DNA of 64,000 bases from Hymenobacter cyanobacteriorum (GTDB lineage Bacteria > Bacteroidota > Bacteroidia > Cytophagales > Hymenobacteraceae). Below the pieces are notes generated by a model, which was not told where the DNA came from, searched no databases, and was given only the letters and a program-made list of their open reading frames with translations. The first letter of the stretch is position 1, and each line of letters opens with the position of its first letter. The stretch lies in NCBI RefSeq assembly GCF_022631375.1, contig NZ_JALBGC010000007.1, positions 211,178 to 275,177 on the forward strand, given 5' to 3'. Position numbers and translations under genes: made by a program. Shown piece after piece: positions 45,807 to 54,813 of this stretch.

Positions 45807-48059
45807 ATGAAAAACTCCTTCCTTTCATTGGCCCTGCTGCTGGCTGCCCCGGCAGTAGCCCAGGCCCAGGCTCCGGCCACTGCGCTCAACCTGGACCTTG
45901 AGCGCGTTAATCATCAGACCAACTCACCCGTTGGGTGGACTAGCGCGCCCCGGCCCGAATACCAGGTCGCCATCGATTCACTCACGCGCCACGACGGGCG
46001 CTACGCGCTGCGTATGCAGTCGACCACCGCCAATTGGGATGGCAAAGCCTTTGGGGTTAGCACGCTGCGAATCCCGGTGAGCTTCCAGGGCAAAACCGTG
46101 AAGCTCACTGGCTACCTCAAAACCGAGAAGGTGGACAAGGGCTACGCCGGCCTGTGGCTGCGCGTCGATGGCGAAGATGGCATGCTGGGGCTCAATAACA
46201 TGAGCAAAGAAAACGTGCACGGCACCACTGACTGGAAAGCGTACACCATTTCGCTGCCCCTCGGCGACCAGGCCCAAACCATCTATGTGGGCGGCCTGCT
46301 GCCCGGCTCCGGCACCATGTGGCTCGACCAATTGAGCCTGACCGTGGACGACCAACCCCTGGCCCAGGCCCCGCCCAAAGCGGTGAAACACTACAAGGCT
46401 GAGCAGGATACCGCCTTCCGCCACGGCTCGGGCATTGCGCTCGACAACCTTAGTAAGGCCCAAATCGAGAACCTCGCCGTGCTGGGCCGGGTCTGGGGCT
46501 TTGTGAAATACTACCACCCGGCCGTGGCCCGGGGCGACTACAACTGGGATGCGGAAATGCTGCGCATCCTGCCTAAGGTGCTTGCTGCTAAGACGACGGC
46601 CGAGCGCAACGCCGTGCTCAGCGCCTGGCTCACTGGCCTGGGCCCGGTGCCGGCCTGTGCCACCTGCCGCGAGCCCAAGGCTGACGAGGTACGCCTGCAA
46701 GCTGATTTGGCCTGGCTGACGGATAAGAGCCAGCTTGGTCCCGCCCTCAGCCAGCAGCTCACCTACCTGCGCCAGAACCGCAACCAGGACTCGAACTACT
46801 ACGTGCGCAGCGCCCCCAACGTGGGCAACCCGCTTTTTGTGCACGAAGAGGTATATGCGCAGCCCGCCACGCCCGATGCCGGCCTGCGCCTGCTGGCGCT
46901 GTACCGCTACTGGAACATGATTGAGTATTTCTTTCCCTACCGCTACGCCATTGGGGAAGACTGGCAGAAGGTGCTGCCCGAGTTCATTCCGCAATTTGCC
47001 GCCGCCCGCACCGACGAGCAGTACCGGCTGGCGGCGCTGGTCATCATCGCCCGCATCCACGACACGCACGCCAACGTGTATGGCAGCGACAAAATCCTGG
47101 CTGCCTACAAAGGCACGCTGCACGCGCCAGTGCAGGTGCGTTTCGTAGAAGGCCAAGCCGTGGTGACGGACTATTTCCACGAAACCCTGGGCCCGGCCAC
47201 CGGCCTGCAAAAAGGCGACGTGGTGCTGGCTGTGGATGGGGTGAAAGTCACCGACCTGATAAAGGCCCGCCAGCCGCTGACGCCCGCCTCCAACGAGCCC
47301 ACCCAGCTGCGCAACATGGCCCGCGACCTGCTGCGCGGCAACACCGACAAAACCACGCTGCTTATTCGCCGCGCCGGCCGCGACTTCCCCGTCACCATCG
47401 GCCGCGTGCCCGCCGCCCAGCTCAACCTGGGCCTGAACAACGGCACGCCCGACCCCAAAGCCCCGTTCTGGAAACTGCTGCCCGACAACGTGGGCTACCT
47501 CTCGCTCGGCACCATCAGGCAGGCCGAACTGCCCGAGGCCATGGCCAAGCTAAAAAACACCAAAGGCCTCGTTATCGATATTCGCAACTACCCGGCCGAG
47601 TTCGTGGTGTTTTCGCTTACCAAATACCTGTCAGGCAAGCCCGTGCCCTTCGTGCGGTTCAGTGAGCCGCAACCTGACTACCCGGGCGTATTTCTCAGCA
47701 CGCCGGTGACGTCGGTGCCGGGCACCCAGGACGCGCCGTATGCGGGCAAGGTCGTGATTCTGGTAAACGAATTGAGCCAGAGCCAGTCGGAGTACACCAC
47801 CATGGCCCTGCGCGCCGTGCCGGGGGCCAAAGTGGTGGGCAGCACCACCGCCGGCGCCGACGGCAACGTCTCGACCATCATGCTGCCCGGCAACATCACG
47901 ACGATGATTAGCGGCATCGGCGTGTACTACCCCGACGGCCGCGAAACCCAGCGCGTGGGCATCGTGCCCGATGTGGTAGTGCAGCCCACCATTGCCGGCA
48001 TCCAGGCCGGGCGCGATGAGGTGCTGGAACGCGCCGTGCAGCTGATTGAAGCGAAGTAG
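45807..48059 (+). CDS. S41 family C-terminal processing peptidase-like protein
   Basis: A 750-residue secreted protein. Signal peptide MKNSFLSLALLLAAPAVAQA; an N-terminal beta-rich domain (about 25-180, LNLDLERVNHQTNSPVGWTS); a central region with VWGFVKYYHPAVARGDYNWD, typical of the S41 peptidases of Bacteroidota; a PDZ-like segment (about 455-535, GLQKGDVVLAVDGVKVTDLI); then the S41 catalytic core (about 560-740, VVILVNELSQSQSEYTTMAL with the probable nucleophilic Ser region, GSTTAGADGN, VGIVPDVVVQPT). The start at 45807 gives the signal peptide. It is followed by a strong terminator, so it is a single-gene unit. Confidence 0.88.
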   Translation: MKNSFLSLALLLAAPAVAQAQAPATALNLDLERVNHQTNSPVGWTSAPRPEYQVAIDSLTRHDGRYALRMQSTTANWDGKAFGVSTLRIPVSFQGKTVKLTGYLKTEKVDKGYAGLWLRVDGEDGMLGLNNMSKENVHGTTDWKAYTISLPLGDQAQTIYVGGLLPGSGTMWLDQLSLTVDDQPLAQAPPKAVKHYKAEQDTAFRHGSGIALDNLSKAQIENLAVLGRVWGFVKYYHPAVARGDYNWDAEMLRILPKVLAAKTTAERNAVLSAWLTGLGPVPACATCREPKADEVRLQADLAWLTDKSQLGPALSQQLTYLRQNRNQDSNYYVRSAPNVGNPLFVHEEVYAQPATPDAGLRLLALYRYWNMIEYFFPYRYAIGEDWQKVLPEFIPQFAAARTDEQYRLAALVIIARIHDTHANVYGSDKILAAYKGTLHAPVQVRFVEGQAVVTDYFHETLGPATGLQKGDVVLAVDGVKVTDLIKARQPLTPASNEPTQLRNMARDLLRGNTDKTTLLIRRAGRDFPVTIGRVPAAQLNLGLNNGTPDPKAPFWKLLPDNVGYLSLGTIRQAELPEAMAKLKNTKGLVIDIRNYPAEFVVFSLTKYLSGKPVPFVRFSEPQPDYPGVFLSTPVTSVPGTQDAPYAGKVVILVNELSQSQSEYTTMALRAVPGAKVVGSTTAGADGNVSTIMLPGNITTMISGIGVYYPDGRETQRVGIVPDVVVQPTIAGIQAGRDEVLERAVQLIEAK

Positions 48060-48085
48060 CCGGCCGCCGCGTCAGCTTCGCTCAG

Positions 48086-48117
48086 AAAATAACCGCCGGC
48101 CCGGCGGTTATTTTTTT
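48086..48117 (+). terminator. Rho-independent terminator after S41 peptidase
   Basis: AAATAACCGCCGG / CCGGCGGTTATTT, 13-nt perfect arms with a one-base loop centre, followed by seven T. It lies 27 nt after the stop codon. Confidence 0.92.
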
Positions 48118-48226
48118 GCCCTTACGGTTCAGACTATTATCTGCTCAGTGCGCGTTAAAGGCCCGCGTTGGCACGTTTTTGATGGATGCGCCGACGACAC
48201 GTCTTATCAACTAACCCTATTTCATC

Positions 48227-48919
48227 ATGAAAAAGACTGCAATTGTAGCTGCCGCGCTTCTGGCCACGGCCGCTGTTTCATCGGCCCAGGCCCAGAGCGT
48301 GCGTCTCGGCCTGCGCGCCGGCGCCAACTATTCCAACCTGGCCGGCAACATTCAGAATCAGGATACTTACAACAACAAAGTTGGCTTTCTGGGCGGCGTG
48401 ATGCTCAACGTGCCCATCATTCAGGACGGCTTTCTGTCGCTGCAGCCCGAAATCCTGTATTCGCAAAAAGGCTTTGAAAACAAGCCCACCGAATACACCA
48501 CGTTGCTCGGTGCCAAGCAAAAGCGCGAAGGCAGCGTGAACTACAACTACCTCGACGTGCCGGTGCTGCTGAAAGTGCGCGCCTCGGGCCTCGTGTTCGA
48601 AGCCGGCCCGCAATACTCCTATCTGCTCAGCGCCAACAACCAGACGAAAGTGACCACCACGCCCGCCCTGGGCGGCACGCCCAGCACCGCCGAGTCGCAG
48701 AACAAAACCGACGTGAGCGGCCTCAACCGCAACGAGCTGGGCTACCTGGCCGGTGTGGGCTACGAAGCCGAAAACGGCCTCAGCCTGAACCTGCGCTACA
48801 CCGGCGCCTTCAGCGACTTCGTGAAATCCGACAACAGCACCTACTTCAATGGCGACCTGAAAAACGCCCGCCACTCGGCGTTCCAACTCTCACTGGGGTA
48901 TCTGATTCCGAGCAAGTAA
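48227..48919 (+). CDS. Outer membrane beta-barrel porin-family protein
   Basis: A 230-residue protein with signal peptide MKKTAIVAAALLATAAVSSA (cut near QAQ). It has the repeated amphipathic strands of the OMP_b-brl_2 family: VRLGLRAGANYSNLAGNIQN, KVGFLGGVMLNVPIIQDGFL, LSLQPEILYSQKGFEN, YLDVPVLLKVRASGLVFEAG PQYSYLL, and a final strand HSAFQLSLGYLIPSK. Typical short eight-strand barrel of Bacteroidota. Role unknown. It is convergent with moaE; a class A-related repeat lies between. Confidence 0.88.
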   Translation: MKKTAIVAAALLATAAVSSAQAQSVRLGLRAGANYSNLAGNIQNQDTYNNKVGFLGGVMLNVPIIQDGFLSLQPEILYSQKGFENKPTEYTTLLGAKQKREGSVNYNYLDVPVLLKVRASGLVFEAGPQYSYLLSANNQTKVTTTPALGGTPSTAESQNKTDVSGLNRNELGYLAGVGYEAENGLSLNLRYTGAFSDFVKSDNSTYFNGDLKNARHSAFQLSLGYLIPSK

Positions 48920-48928
48920 AAACCTGTT

Positions 48929-49011
48929 CTGTCATGCTGAACGCAGTGAAGCATCTGATGAAAGCTGTTTGCCGGCTTTTGTCAGATGCTTCACTGCGTT
49001 CAGCATGACAG
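48929..49011. repeat. Intergenic inverted repeat, class A variant
   Basis: 30-nt perfect arms CTGTCATGCTGAACGCAGTG... and ...CACTGCGTTCAGCATGACAG. It is a variant intermediate between classes A and B. It lies between two convergent genes and touches the moaE stop region. Confidence 0.9.
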
Positions 49012-49014
49012 TTC

Positions 49015-49437
49015 TTACGGATGCGCCGCCACCCACTCCGTGCCGTCTTCATACTCCTCGCGCTTCCAGATGGTGACCACCTGCTTCAGCGTATCGATGA
49101 TGAACTGGCAGGCGGCAAAGCTCTCGGCGCGGTGCGGCGTAGCCACGGCCACCACCACGGCCACATCGCCCAGTTCCAGGGTGCCTTTGCGGTGCACTAC
49201 GGCCACTTCCTGGAGCATGGGCCACTTTTCGTAAGCCTGCGCCACCACGTGGCCCAGCTGCGTGAGGGCCATGCTGTCGTACGACTCGTAGTGCAACCGG
49301 CGCACCGGCCGGCCACCCGACTGGTTGCGCACCGTACCGATAAAGGAATTGACCGCCCCGGCAGTGTCGGTTTGTACGGCCGCAAGAGCGGCGGCAATGT
49401 CAATGGGCTGGTCGGTAATGGCGAGGTGTGGGGTCAT
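49015..49437 (-). CDS. moaE: Molybdopterin synthase catalytic subunit
   Basis: A 140-residue large subunit of molybdopterin synthase, which adds two sulfurs to cPMP. Motifs: AGAVNSFIGTVRNQSGGRPV, LHYESYDSMA, VVHRKGTLELGDVAVVVAVA, HRAESFAACQFIIDTLKQVV and TIWKREEYEDGTEWV with the catalytic Lys region. It follows moaD on the same strand, separated by a class C repeat of 78 nt. Confidence 0.96.
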   Translation of the reverse strand: MTPHLAITDQPIDIAAALAAVQTDTAGAVNSFIGTVRNQSGGRPVRRLHYESYDSMALTQLGHVVAQAYEKWPMLQEVAVVHRKGTLELGDVAVVVAVATPHRAESFAACQFIIDTLKQVVTIWKREEYEDGTEWVAAHP

Positions 49438-49444
49438 GAAAGCA

Positions 49445-49522
49445 GTAGCGCGGACTTGTAGTCCGCGAGTCAGAGGATTTAGAGTTGAGCGGTTCCCACG
49501 CGGACTATAAAGTCCACGCCAC
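49445..49522. repeat. Intergenic inverted repeat, class C copy 2
   Basis: Arms GTAGCGCGGACTTGTAGTCC... and ...GGACTATAAAGTCCACGCC, imperfect. It fills the moaD-moaE spacer. Confidence 0.7.
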
Positions 49523-49528
49523 GAAAAA

Positions 49529-49771
49529 TCAGCCGCCGGCTACGGGCGGGATGAGGGCAATTTCGTCGACCGTGTGCAGGGGCGTGTCGGCGCTGGCGTA
49601 CTCGTTATTGACAGCCACGGCGCAGCTGCGCAGCTCGCCGAGCGCCGGGTACTGGCGGCGCATTTCGGCCAGCAGCTCGGCCACGGTGGTGGGAGCGGGG
49701 GCCGGCAATTCAATCACCGACGTGCCCACGATGTCGCGGGTAATGCCGAAGAGGGCGACTTTTAATGACAT
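49529..49771 (-). CDS. moaD: Molybdopterin synthase sulfur-carrier subunit
   Basis: An 80-residue ubiquitin-like protein with the essential C-terminal Gly-Gly (ALIPPVAGG) that is thiocarboxylated and delivers sulfur to MoaE. The fold is shown by MSLKVALFGITRDIVGTSVI, PTTVAELLAEMRRQYPAL and VAVNNEYASADTPLHTVDEI. The start at 49771 (ATG) is preferred to an upstream frame of 25 codons. It is divergent from moaA, whose start lies about 145 nt away. Confidence 0.93.
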   Translation of the reverse strand: MSLKVALFGITRDIVGTSVIELPAPAPTTVAELLAEMRRQYPALGELRSCAVAVNNEYASADTPLHTVDEIALIPPVAGG

Positions 49772-49915
49772 ATCTTGGGCGGAATTTGTGGGGAAAACCA
49801 GCGCGGCGCGGCCGTTTGGGGCGGGCCCGGCTCGCGGCCTGAACACCTTTCGCTTGTCGGAGGTTTACCACAAGCCGGCAGTCTTACGTACAGCCGGGCA
49901 AAATTGGTGATAAAC

Positions 49916-50953
49916 GTGCTTCCATCTATCCTCGCCCCGGCCGCGCCGGCCGTCACGCCCCTCTTCGACCAGCACGGCCGGCCGCTGGAATACCTGCGCC
50001 TGGCCGTGACGGACCGTTGCAACCTGCGCTGTTTCTACTGCATGCCCGAGGAAGGCATTAAGTACATGCCCAAGCACGAGCTGCTGAGCTACGAAGAGAT
50101 GCTGCGCCTCACGGGCCTGCTGGCCGGCCTGGGCGTGCGCAAAGTGCGCCTGACCGGCGGCGAACCTTTCGTGCGGCGCGACCTGGTGCCCTTCATGGAG
50201 CGCCTAGCCCAGCTGCCGGGTATCGACGACATCAGCCTGACTACCAACGGGGTGCTCACTGCGCCGCACGTGCCCGCCCTGGCCCGCCTGGGCGTGAAAG
50301 CCGTGAACCTCAGCCTCGACACGCTCGACCGTGAGCGGTTCTTCCAAATCACGCGGCGCGACGAGCTGCCCAAGGTGCTGGAAACCTTCCACGCCCTGCT
50401 CGACGCCGGTATCCAGGTAAAAATCAACGCCGTGGTGATGGACGGCCAGAACATCGACGCCCTCGTGCCGCTGGCCGCCCTCAGCCGCGACCTGCCTGTG
50501 GACGTGCGCTTCATCGAAGAAATGCCCTTCAACGGTGGCAGCCACGAAGCCGGCCCCGCCTCACTGCCCTGGAACCACGTCCGCATCCGCCAGCATCTGG
50601 AGAACCATTTCGGGGCGCTGCTGCCGGTGAGTATGGCGGCCGGGGCCACGGCTTCGGAATACCGCATATCGGGGCACCAAGGCACGGTGGGCATCATCGC
50701 GGCCTACTCGCGCACTTTCTGCGGCACCTGCAACCGCCTGCGCCTCACGGCCGAGGGCGGTATTAAAACCTGCCTCTACGACCAGGGCGTGCTCGACACC
50801 CGCGCCCTGCTGCGCGGCGGCAAGTCCGATGAGGAGATTGTGGCGGCGCTGTCAGCTGCCTTCCGCCACCGCGCGGCCAACGGCTTCGAGGCCGAGCGGC
50901 AGCGGCCATTGCACCAGCTCAGCTTCGAGAGCATGGCCACGATAGGGGGGTAG
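49916..50953 (+). CDS. moaA: GTP 3',8-cyclase
   Basis: A radical-SAM enzyme of about 345 residues that starts molybdenum cofactor synthesis with MoaC. The SAM-binding cluster motif is TDRCNLRCFYCMPEEGIKYM. The second cluster is in RTFCGTCNRLRLTAEGGIKT CLYDQ, and the conserved C-terminal Gly-Gly ends the protein (ATIGG). KVRLTGGEPFVRRDL and LSLDTLDRERF are typical. No ATG is usable at the N-terminus; GTG at 49916 (or 49907, three codons earlier) is the best start. It is divergent from moaD. Confidence 0.95.
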   Translation: MLPSILAPAAPAVTPLFDQHGRPLEYLRLAVTDRCNLRCFYCMPEEGIKYMPKHELLSYEEMLRLTGLLAGLGVRKVRLTGGEPFVRRDLVPFMERLAQLPGIDDISLTTNGVLTAPHVPALARLGVKAVNLSLDTLDRERFFQITRRDELPKVLETFHALLDAGIQVKINAVVMDGQNIDALVPLAALSRDLPVDVRFIEEMPFNGGSHEAGPASLPWNHVRIRQHLENHFGALLPVSMAAGATASEYRISGHQGTVGIIAAYSRTFCGTCNRLRLTAEGGIKTCLYDQGVLDTRALLRGGKSDEEIVAALSAAFRHRAANGFEAERQRPLHQLSFESMATIGG

Positions 50954-51029
50954 CGGGCGGTTTTGCCCGGGTGGGTTTTACCTTGGCTGCCCGGGAAGCA
51001 GGTGCTTTTCCGGCAACAGCCGGTAGCTC

Positions 51030-51824
51030 ATGAAAGTGGTGCTTATTGTAGTGAGCGTGGTGGCGGCACTGTACGTGCTGCTGTGCGGCATACTGTATTT
51101 CAAGCAGGAAAAACTGCTGTTTGCGCCCACGCATTTGCCGGCCGGCTATCAATTTCACTTCCCGGGGCAGGTTGAGGAGCGGTGGACCACCGCCGCCGAT
51201 GGTACGCAGCTGCACGGCCTGCTGTTCAAAGTGCCCGAGCCGAAAGGCCTGATATTTTACCTGCACGGCAATGGCGGCGCGCTCGACAGCTGGGGCGATG
51301 CAGCGGCTACGTACACGGCCCTGCATTACGACATGTTCCTGCTCGACTACCGCGGCTACGGCAAAAGCGGCGGCAGCATCAGCAACCAGGGCCAGATGCT
51401 GGCCGATGTGGACACGGTTTATCGGCAGCTGTTGCCCGAATATCCCGAAAATCGCACGGTTATTCTGGGCTACTCGCTGGGCACCGGGCCGGCTACCTGG
51501 CTGGCTGCCCGCCATCACCCCAAGCTATTGGTATTGCAGGCTCCTTACTTCAGCATGCGCGACATGGCGGCGCGGCTCTACCCCTTTGTGCCCGGTTTTC
51601 TGCTGCGCTACCCCATGCCTACAAACGAGCTGATAACGCAGGTGAGCGCGCCCATTGTGTTGTTTCACGGCGACCGCGACGAAGTGATTGATTACAACTC
51701 CACCCTGCGCCTCAAAGCCCTGCTCAAACCCACCGATAGGCTCGTTGTGCTGCCCGGCGCGCGTCATAACGGCATGACGGACAACTCCGACTACCGGCGG
51801 GAAATTGCCCAACTGCTAAAATAG
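51030..51824 (+). CDS. Alpha/beta hydrolase (BEM46-like)
   Basis: A 264-residue serine hydrolase. An N-terminal membrane anchor (MKVVLIVVSVVAALYVLLCG) precedes a catalytic domain with oxyanion motif YLHGNGGALDSWG, nucleophile elbow GYSLGTGPATWLAA, acid region VLFHGDRDEVIDYNSTLRLK and catalytic His in PGARHNGMTDNSDYR. This is the BEM46/ABHD13-like set of membrane-attached hydrolases; substrate unknown. It follows moaA after 76 nt; this may be chance and not functional. Confidence 0.88.
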   Translation: MKVVLIVVSVVAALYVLLCGILYFKQEKLLFAPTHLPAGYQFHFPGQVEERWTTAADGTQLHGLLFKVPEPKGLIFYLHGNGGALDSWGDAAATYTALHYDMFLLDYRGYGKSGGSISNQGQMLADVDTVYRQLLPEYPENRTVILGYSLGTGPATWLAARHHPKLLVLQAPYFSMRDMAARLYPFVPGFLLRYPMPTNELITQVSAPIVLFHGDRDEVIDYNSTLRLKALLKPTDRLVVLPGARHNGMTDNSDYRREIAQLLK

Positions 51825-52193
51825 CCGCAGTCGCTGACCAGTGTCTGTCGGTTGCTGAAGTAGCCGACGGCGAGCCCTGAAAGCTACCTGCACGCTGGAA
51901 ATTCGGCTGAAAAAACAGGTGTGGAATCTTTTTGATGATTCAGTTCCGGGCTGCGTGCAGGCCAAATCAGGGCAGTTGAATTGGCTGGAACAAGGACGGA
52001 TATTGAATGTGAACCACTTGCCGACAATGGCTGGAAAGCCCACGGCTTATCACGCGTAAATTCAATTCGATTTGTTCAAAAATAACTCTGATAAGTTAAA
52101 TATAATGGCTTCTTAATAGCAAGAAAATAAGGAGGTTAGCTTTATAAATTGGAGTATCTTTGTCAGCAGTCTAAAATAATAAAAATATAATAA
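51825..52193. other. Gene-free spacer before the hybrid kinase
   Basis: About 370 nt. The first 220 nt have ordinary GC without a plausible gene; the last 130 nt (from about 52060) are AT-rich and contain the promoter box of the kinase gene. Nothing else is recognised. Confidence 0.5.
52155..52162 (+). promoter_or_regulatory. Predicted -7 box of hybrid kinase
   Basis: TATCTTTG, exact match to TAnnTTTG, 31 nt before the ATG. No exact TTG lies at -33; only GGTTAG occurs in the area. Confidence 0.5.
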
Positions 52194-54770
52194 ATGGGCG
52201 TTTTTTACAATTTATTAGATTCCTCCGATAATTCCTCCGAACTGAACCCGCCGCTGCCGGATGCCATTGCCCCGGCGGCCGAGCAGATTGCGGCCTTGCG
52301 GCAGGCCCTGGCCGCGGCCCAGGCTGCACTGCGTGCCCAGCAGCAGCGCCTGGCCGAGCAGCAGGACTATTACCTCACCGTGCTCAACCACTTGCAGGTT
52401 GAAGTGGTGGTTTTTGATGCTGAGCACCGCTACCAGTTGGCCAACAACCAATGCTTTGCCGACGACGGCATGCGGGCCTGGATAATCGGCAAAGATGATT
52501 TTGAGTACTGCGCCAAGCGGGAACGCCCCCGCGAGCTGGCCGAAAACCGCCGCCGCATTTTCGAGCAGGCCGTGGCCACCCGCACCGAAGTGATGTGGGA
52601 AGAAACCATGGCTTCGCCTGACGGCCCGCAGTTGATGCGCCGCTACATGACCCCCGTGCTGGCCGCCGATGGCACCTTCCGCATGATGGTGGGCACCAGC
52701 GGCAACGTGACGCAGCGCCAGCAAGCTGAGCGAAAACTCGCCGAGCAGCGCGAGTTCTACGAGCGCGCCCTGAGCCATATCCCCTGCGACATCGGCGTGT
52801 TCGACCCCCAGGGACGCTACCTCTATGTGAATGCCACCGGCATCAAGGACCCGGCCAAGCGGGAATGGGTGATTGGACGCGACAACCTGGAATATTTTGC
52901 CCAGTACGGGCACCCGCGGGCCATGGCCGAGGAGCGCCACGAGCGCATCATGAGTGCGTTTCGGGGTGGGGAGTTGGTGACGTTTGAGGAGTCGTTTGAC
53001 CGCCCCGGCGGCATGCGGCACCAGATGCGCTGCCTGCAGCCCGTGTTCAACCCCGACGGTACGCCGCACCTGCTGGTGGCCTACGGCCTCGATATTACCG
53101 ACCGCGTGAACACCGAGCGGCAGCTGCGCCACGCCAAGCTGGCGGCCGAATCGGCGGTGCGGGCGCGCGAGCTGTTTCTGGCCAACATGAGCCACGAAAT
53201 TCGCACGCCGATGAACGCCATTCTGGGCATGAGCCAGCTGCTGGCCAAAACCCCGCTCGTGCCCGAGCAGGACAGCTACCGCCAGGCCATTACCACCTCG
53301 GCCGAGCATTTGCTGGTGATTATCAACGATATTCTGGATTTGAGCAAGCTCGAAGCCGGCAAGATGACGCTGGAGGAAGTCGGCTTCACGCCCCGCCACC
53401 TGCTGGCCGAAGTGGAGCAGACCCTGCATTACAAAGCCGTGGAAAAAGGCCTGACGTTGACCGCGACCGTGGCCGACGACCTGCCGCCCGTGCTCCTCGG
53501 CGACCCCTACCGCATTCGGCAGGTGCTGCTGAATTTGGCCGGCAACGCCATCAAGTTCACCGAAACCGGCAGCGTGGCGGTGACTTGCGCACTGGCGGGC
53601 ACCGGCCCCGATGGCCGCGCCGCCATCGAGTTTCGGGTGGCCGATACGGGCATTGGCATCGAGCCGGAGTTCGTGCGCAGCCTGTTTCAGGAATTCAGCC
53701 AGGAAGATTCGTCCGTCACGCGCAAGTACGGCGGCACGGGCCTGGGCCTGAGCATCAGCCGCAACCTGCTGCGCTTGATGGGCTGCGATGTGGAGGCCAC
53801 CAGCGTGAAAGGCCAGGGCACGGTGATGCGCTTCGTGCTGCCGCTGCCCGTGGGCACGCCCGCCGACCTGGCCCCCAAAGACGCCTTGCCGCCCAACAGC
53901 CGCCTGCTGCCCGACCTGCGTGCCAAGCGCGTGCTGCTGGTGGAGGACAACCGCTTCAACCGCCAAATCGCCAAAACCTTTCTGCACCACGCCTTTGTAG
54001 AGGTGACGGAGGCCGAAAACGGCGCCGTGGCGGTGGAACTGGCCGGCACTAAGGACTTCGACCTGATTCTGATGGATATCCAGATGCCGGTGATGGATGG
54101 CTACGCCGCCACCGCACTGCTGCGCCAGCAGCTGGGGCTGGCCACACCCATTGTGGCCCTCACGGCCAATGCCATCAAAGGCGAGCGCGAAAAGTGCCTG
54201 GCCGCGGGCATGGACGACTACCTCACCAAGCCCTTTAAAGAAGACGAGCTGCTGCGCAAGGTGAGCCGCTGGGTGCTGTGCCCGTCGCTGGAACCAGCCG
54301 AAGGCGAGCCTACCGTTGAAGCCGCACCAACGCCGGAAGCTGCCGTACCAGCCGCCGCGCCGGAGTCGGGAGCCGCAACGGATACTGCCGACACGCCGCT
54401 GTATCAGACCGACGAGCTGCTGCACGTGGGGCAGGGCGACTTGGAGTTCGTGCGCTTCATGCTGGAAACTTTCGTGGAGAGCTGCGACGAAGCCATTGCC
54501 GGTTTCAGCCAGGCAGTGCAGGCGGCCGACGCCAGCCAGCTGCGCGGCACCGCCCACACCCTACGCCCCAACCTGACGCACCTGCGCGCCCTGCACATTC
54601 TGCCTCCGGTTGAGCTGCTGAACAAGTGGCCCGAGCCCTTCGAGCTGGCCGCCGTGCAACCGGTGGTGGAGGAAACCATCGGCCTGCTGCGGCAGGTGAG
54701 TGCCCGCATCGTGGCCGATTTGGCGGCCGAAACCTGCCCCGCTCCGGCCGGCCGTGCCGAACTTGCGTAA
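52194..54770 (+). CDS. Hybrid sensor histidine kinase/response regulator with HPt
   Basis: An 858-residue cytosolic phosphorelay protein with no transmembrane segment. Order: coiled coil (about 25-58); PAS 1 (about 60-180); PAS 2 (about 185-308); HisKA with phospho-acceptor His334 in NMSHEIRTPMN; HATPase (about 430-560, VLLNLAGNAIKFTETGSVAV, FRVADTGIGIEPEFV, GGTGLGLSISRNLL); receiver (about 580-700, VLLVEDNRFNRQIAKTFL, phospho-acceptor Asp628 in LMDIQMPVMDGY); linker; HPt (about 740-845, with His788 in GTAHTLRPN). The two PAS domains share WI/VIGKDDFEYC-type motifs and look duplicated. The output partner is not in the window. Confidence 0.95.
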   Translation: MGVFYNLLDSSDNSSELNPPLPDAIAPAAEQIAALRQALAAAQAALRAQQQRLAEQQDYYLTVLNHLQVEVVVFDAEHRYQLANNQCFADDGMRAWIIGKDDFEYCAKRERPRELAENRRRIFEQAVATRTEVMWEETMASPDGPQLMRRYMTPVLAADGTFRMMVGTSGNVTQRQQAERKLAEQREFYERALSHIPCDIGVFDPQGRYLYVNATGIKDPAKREWVIGRDNLEYFAQYGHPRAMAEERHERIMSAFRGGELVTFEESFDRPGGMRHQMRCLQPVFNPDGTPHLLVAYGLDITDRVNTERQLRHAKLAAESAVRARELFLANMSHEIRTPMNAILGMSQLLAKTPLVPEQDSYRQAITTSAEHLLVIINDILDLSKLEAGKMTLEEVGFTPRHLLAEVEQTLHYKAVEKGLTLTATVADDLPPVLLGDPYRIRQVLLNLAGNAIKFTETGSVAVTCALAGTGPDGRAAIEFRVADTGIGIEPEFVRSLFQEFSQEDSSVTRKYGGTGLGLSISRNLLRLMGCDVEATSVKGQGTVMRFVLPLPVGTPADLAPKDALPPNSRLLPDLRAKRVLLVEDNRFNRQIAKTFLHHAFVEVTEAENGAVAVELAGTKDFDLILMDIQMPVMDGYAATALLRQQLGLATPIVALTANAIKGEREKCLAAGMDDYLTKPFKEDELLRKVSRWVLCPSLEPAEGEPTVEAAPTPEAAVPAAAPESGAATDTADTPLYQTDELLHVGQGDLEFVRFMLETFVESCDEAIAGFSQAVQAADASQLRGTAHTLRPNLTHLRALHILPPVELLNKWPEPFELAAVQPVVEETIGLLRQVSARIVADLAAETCPAPAGRAELA

Positions 54771-54813
54771 AAATCAGGGCCGCCCGCTCAGATAGAGGGG
54801 CGGCCGCTTGCGC

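Noticed and set aside
52215..54557. 780-codon open frame on the minus strand opposite the hybrid kinase
   Set aside because: Shadow of a gene with full catalytic motifs; composition rich in Gly/His/Ala/Val without domains.
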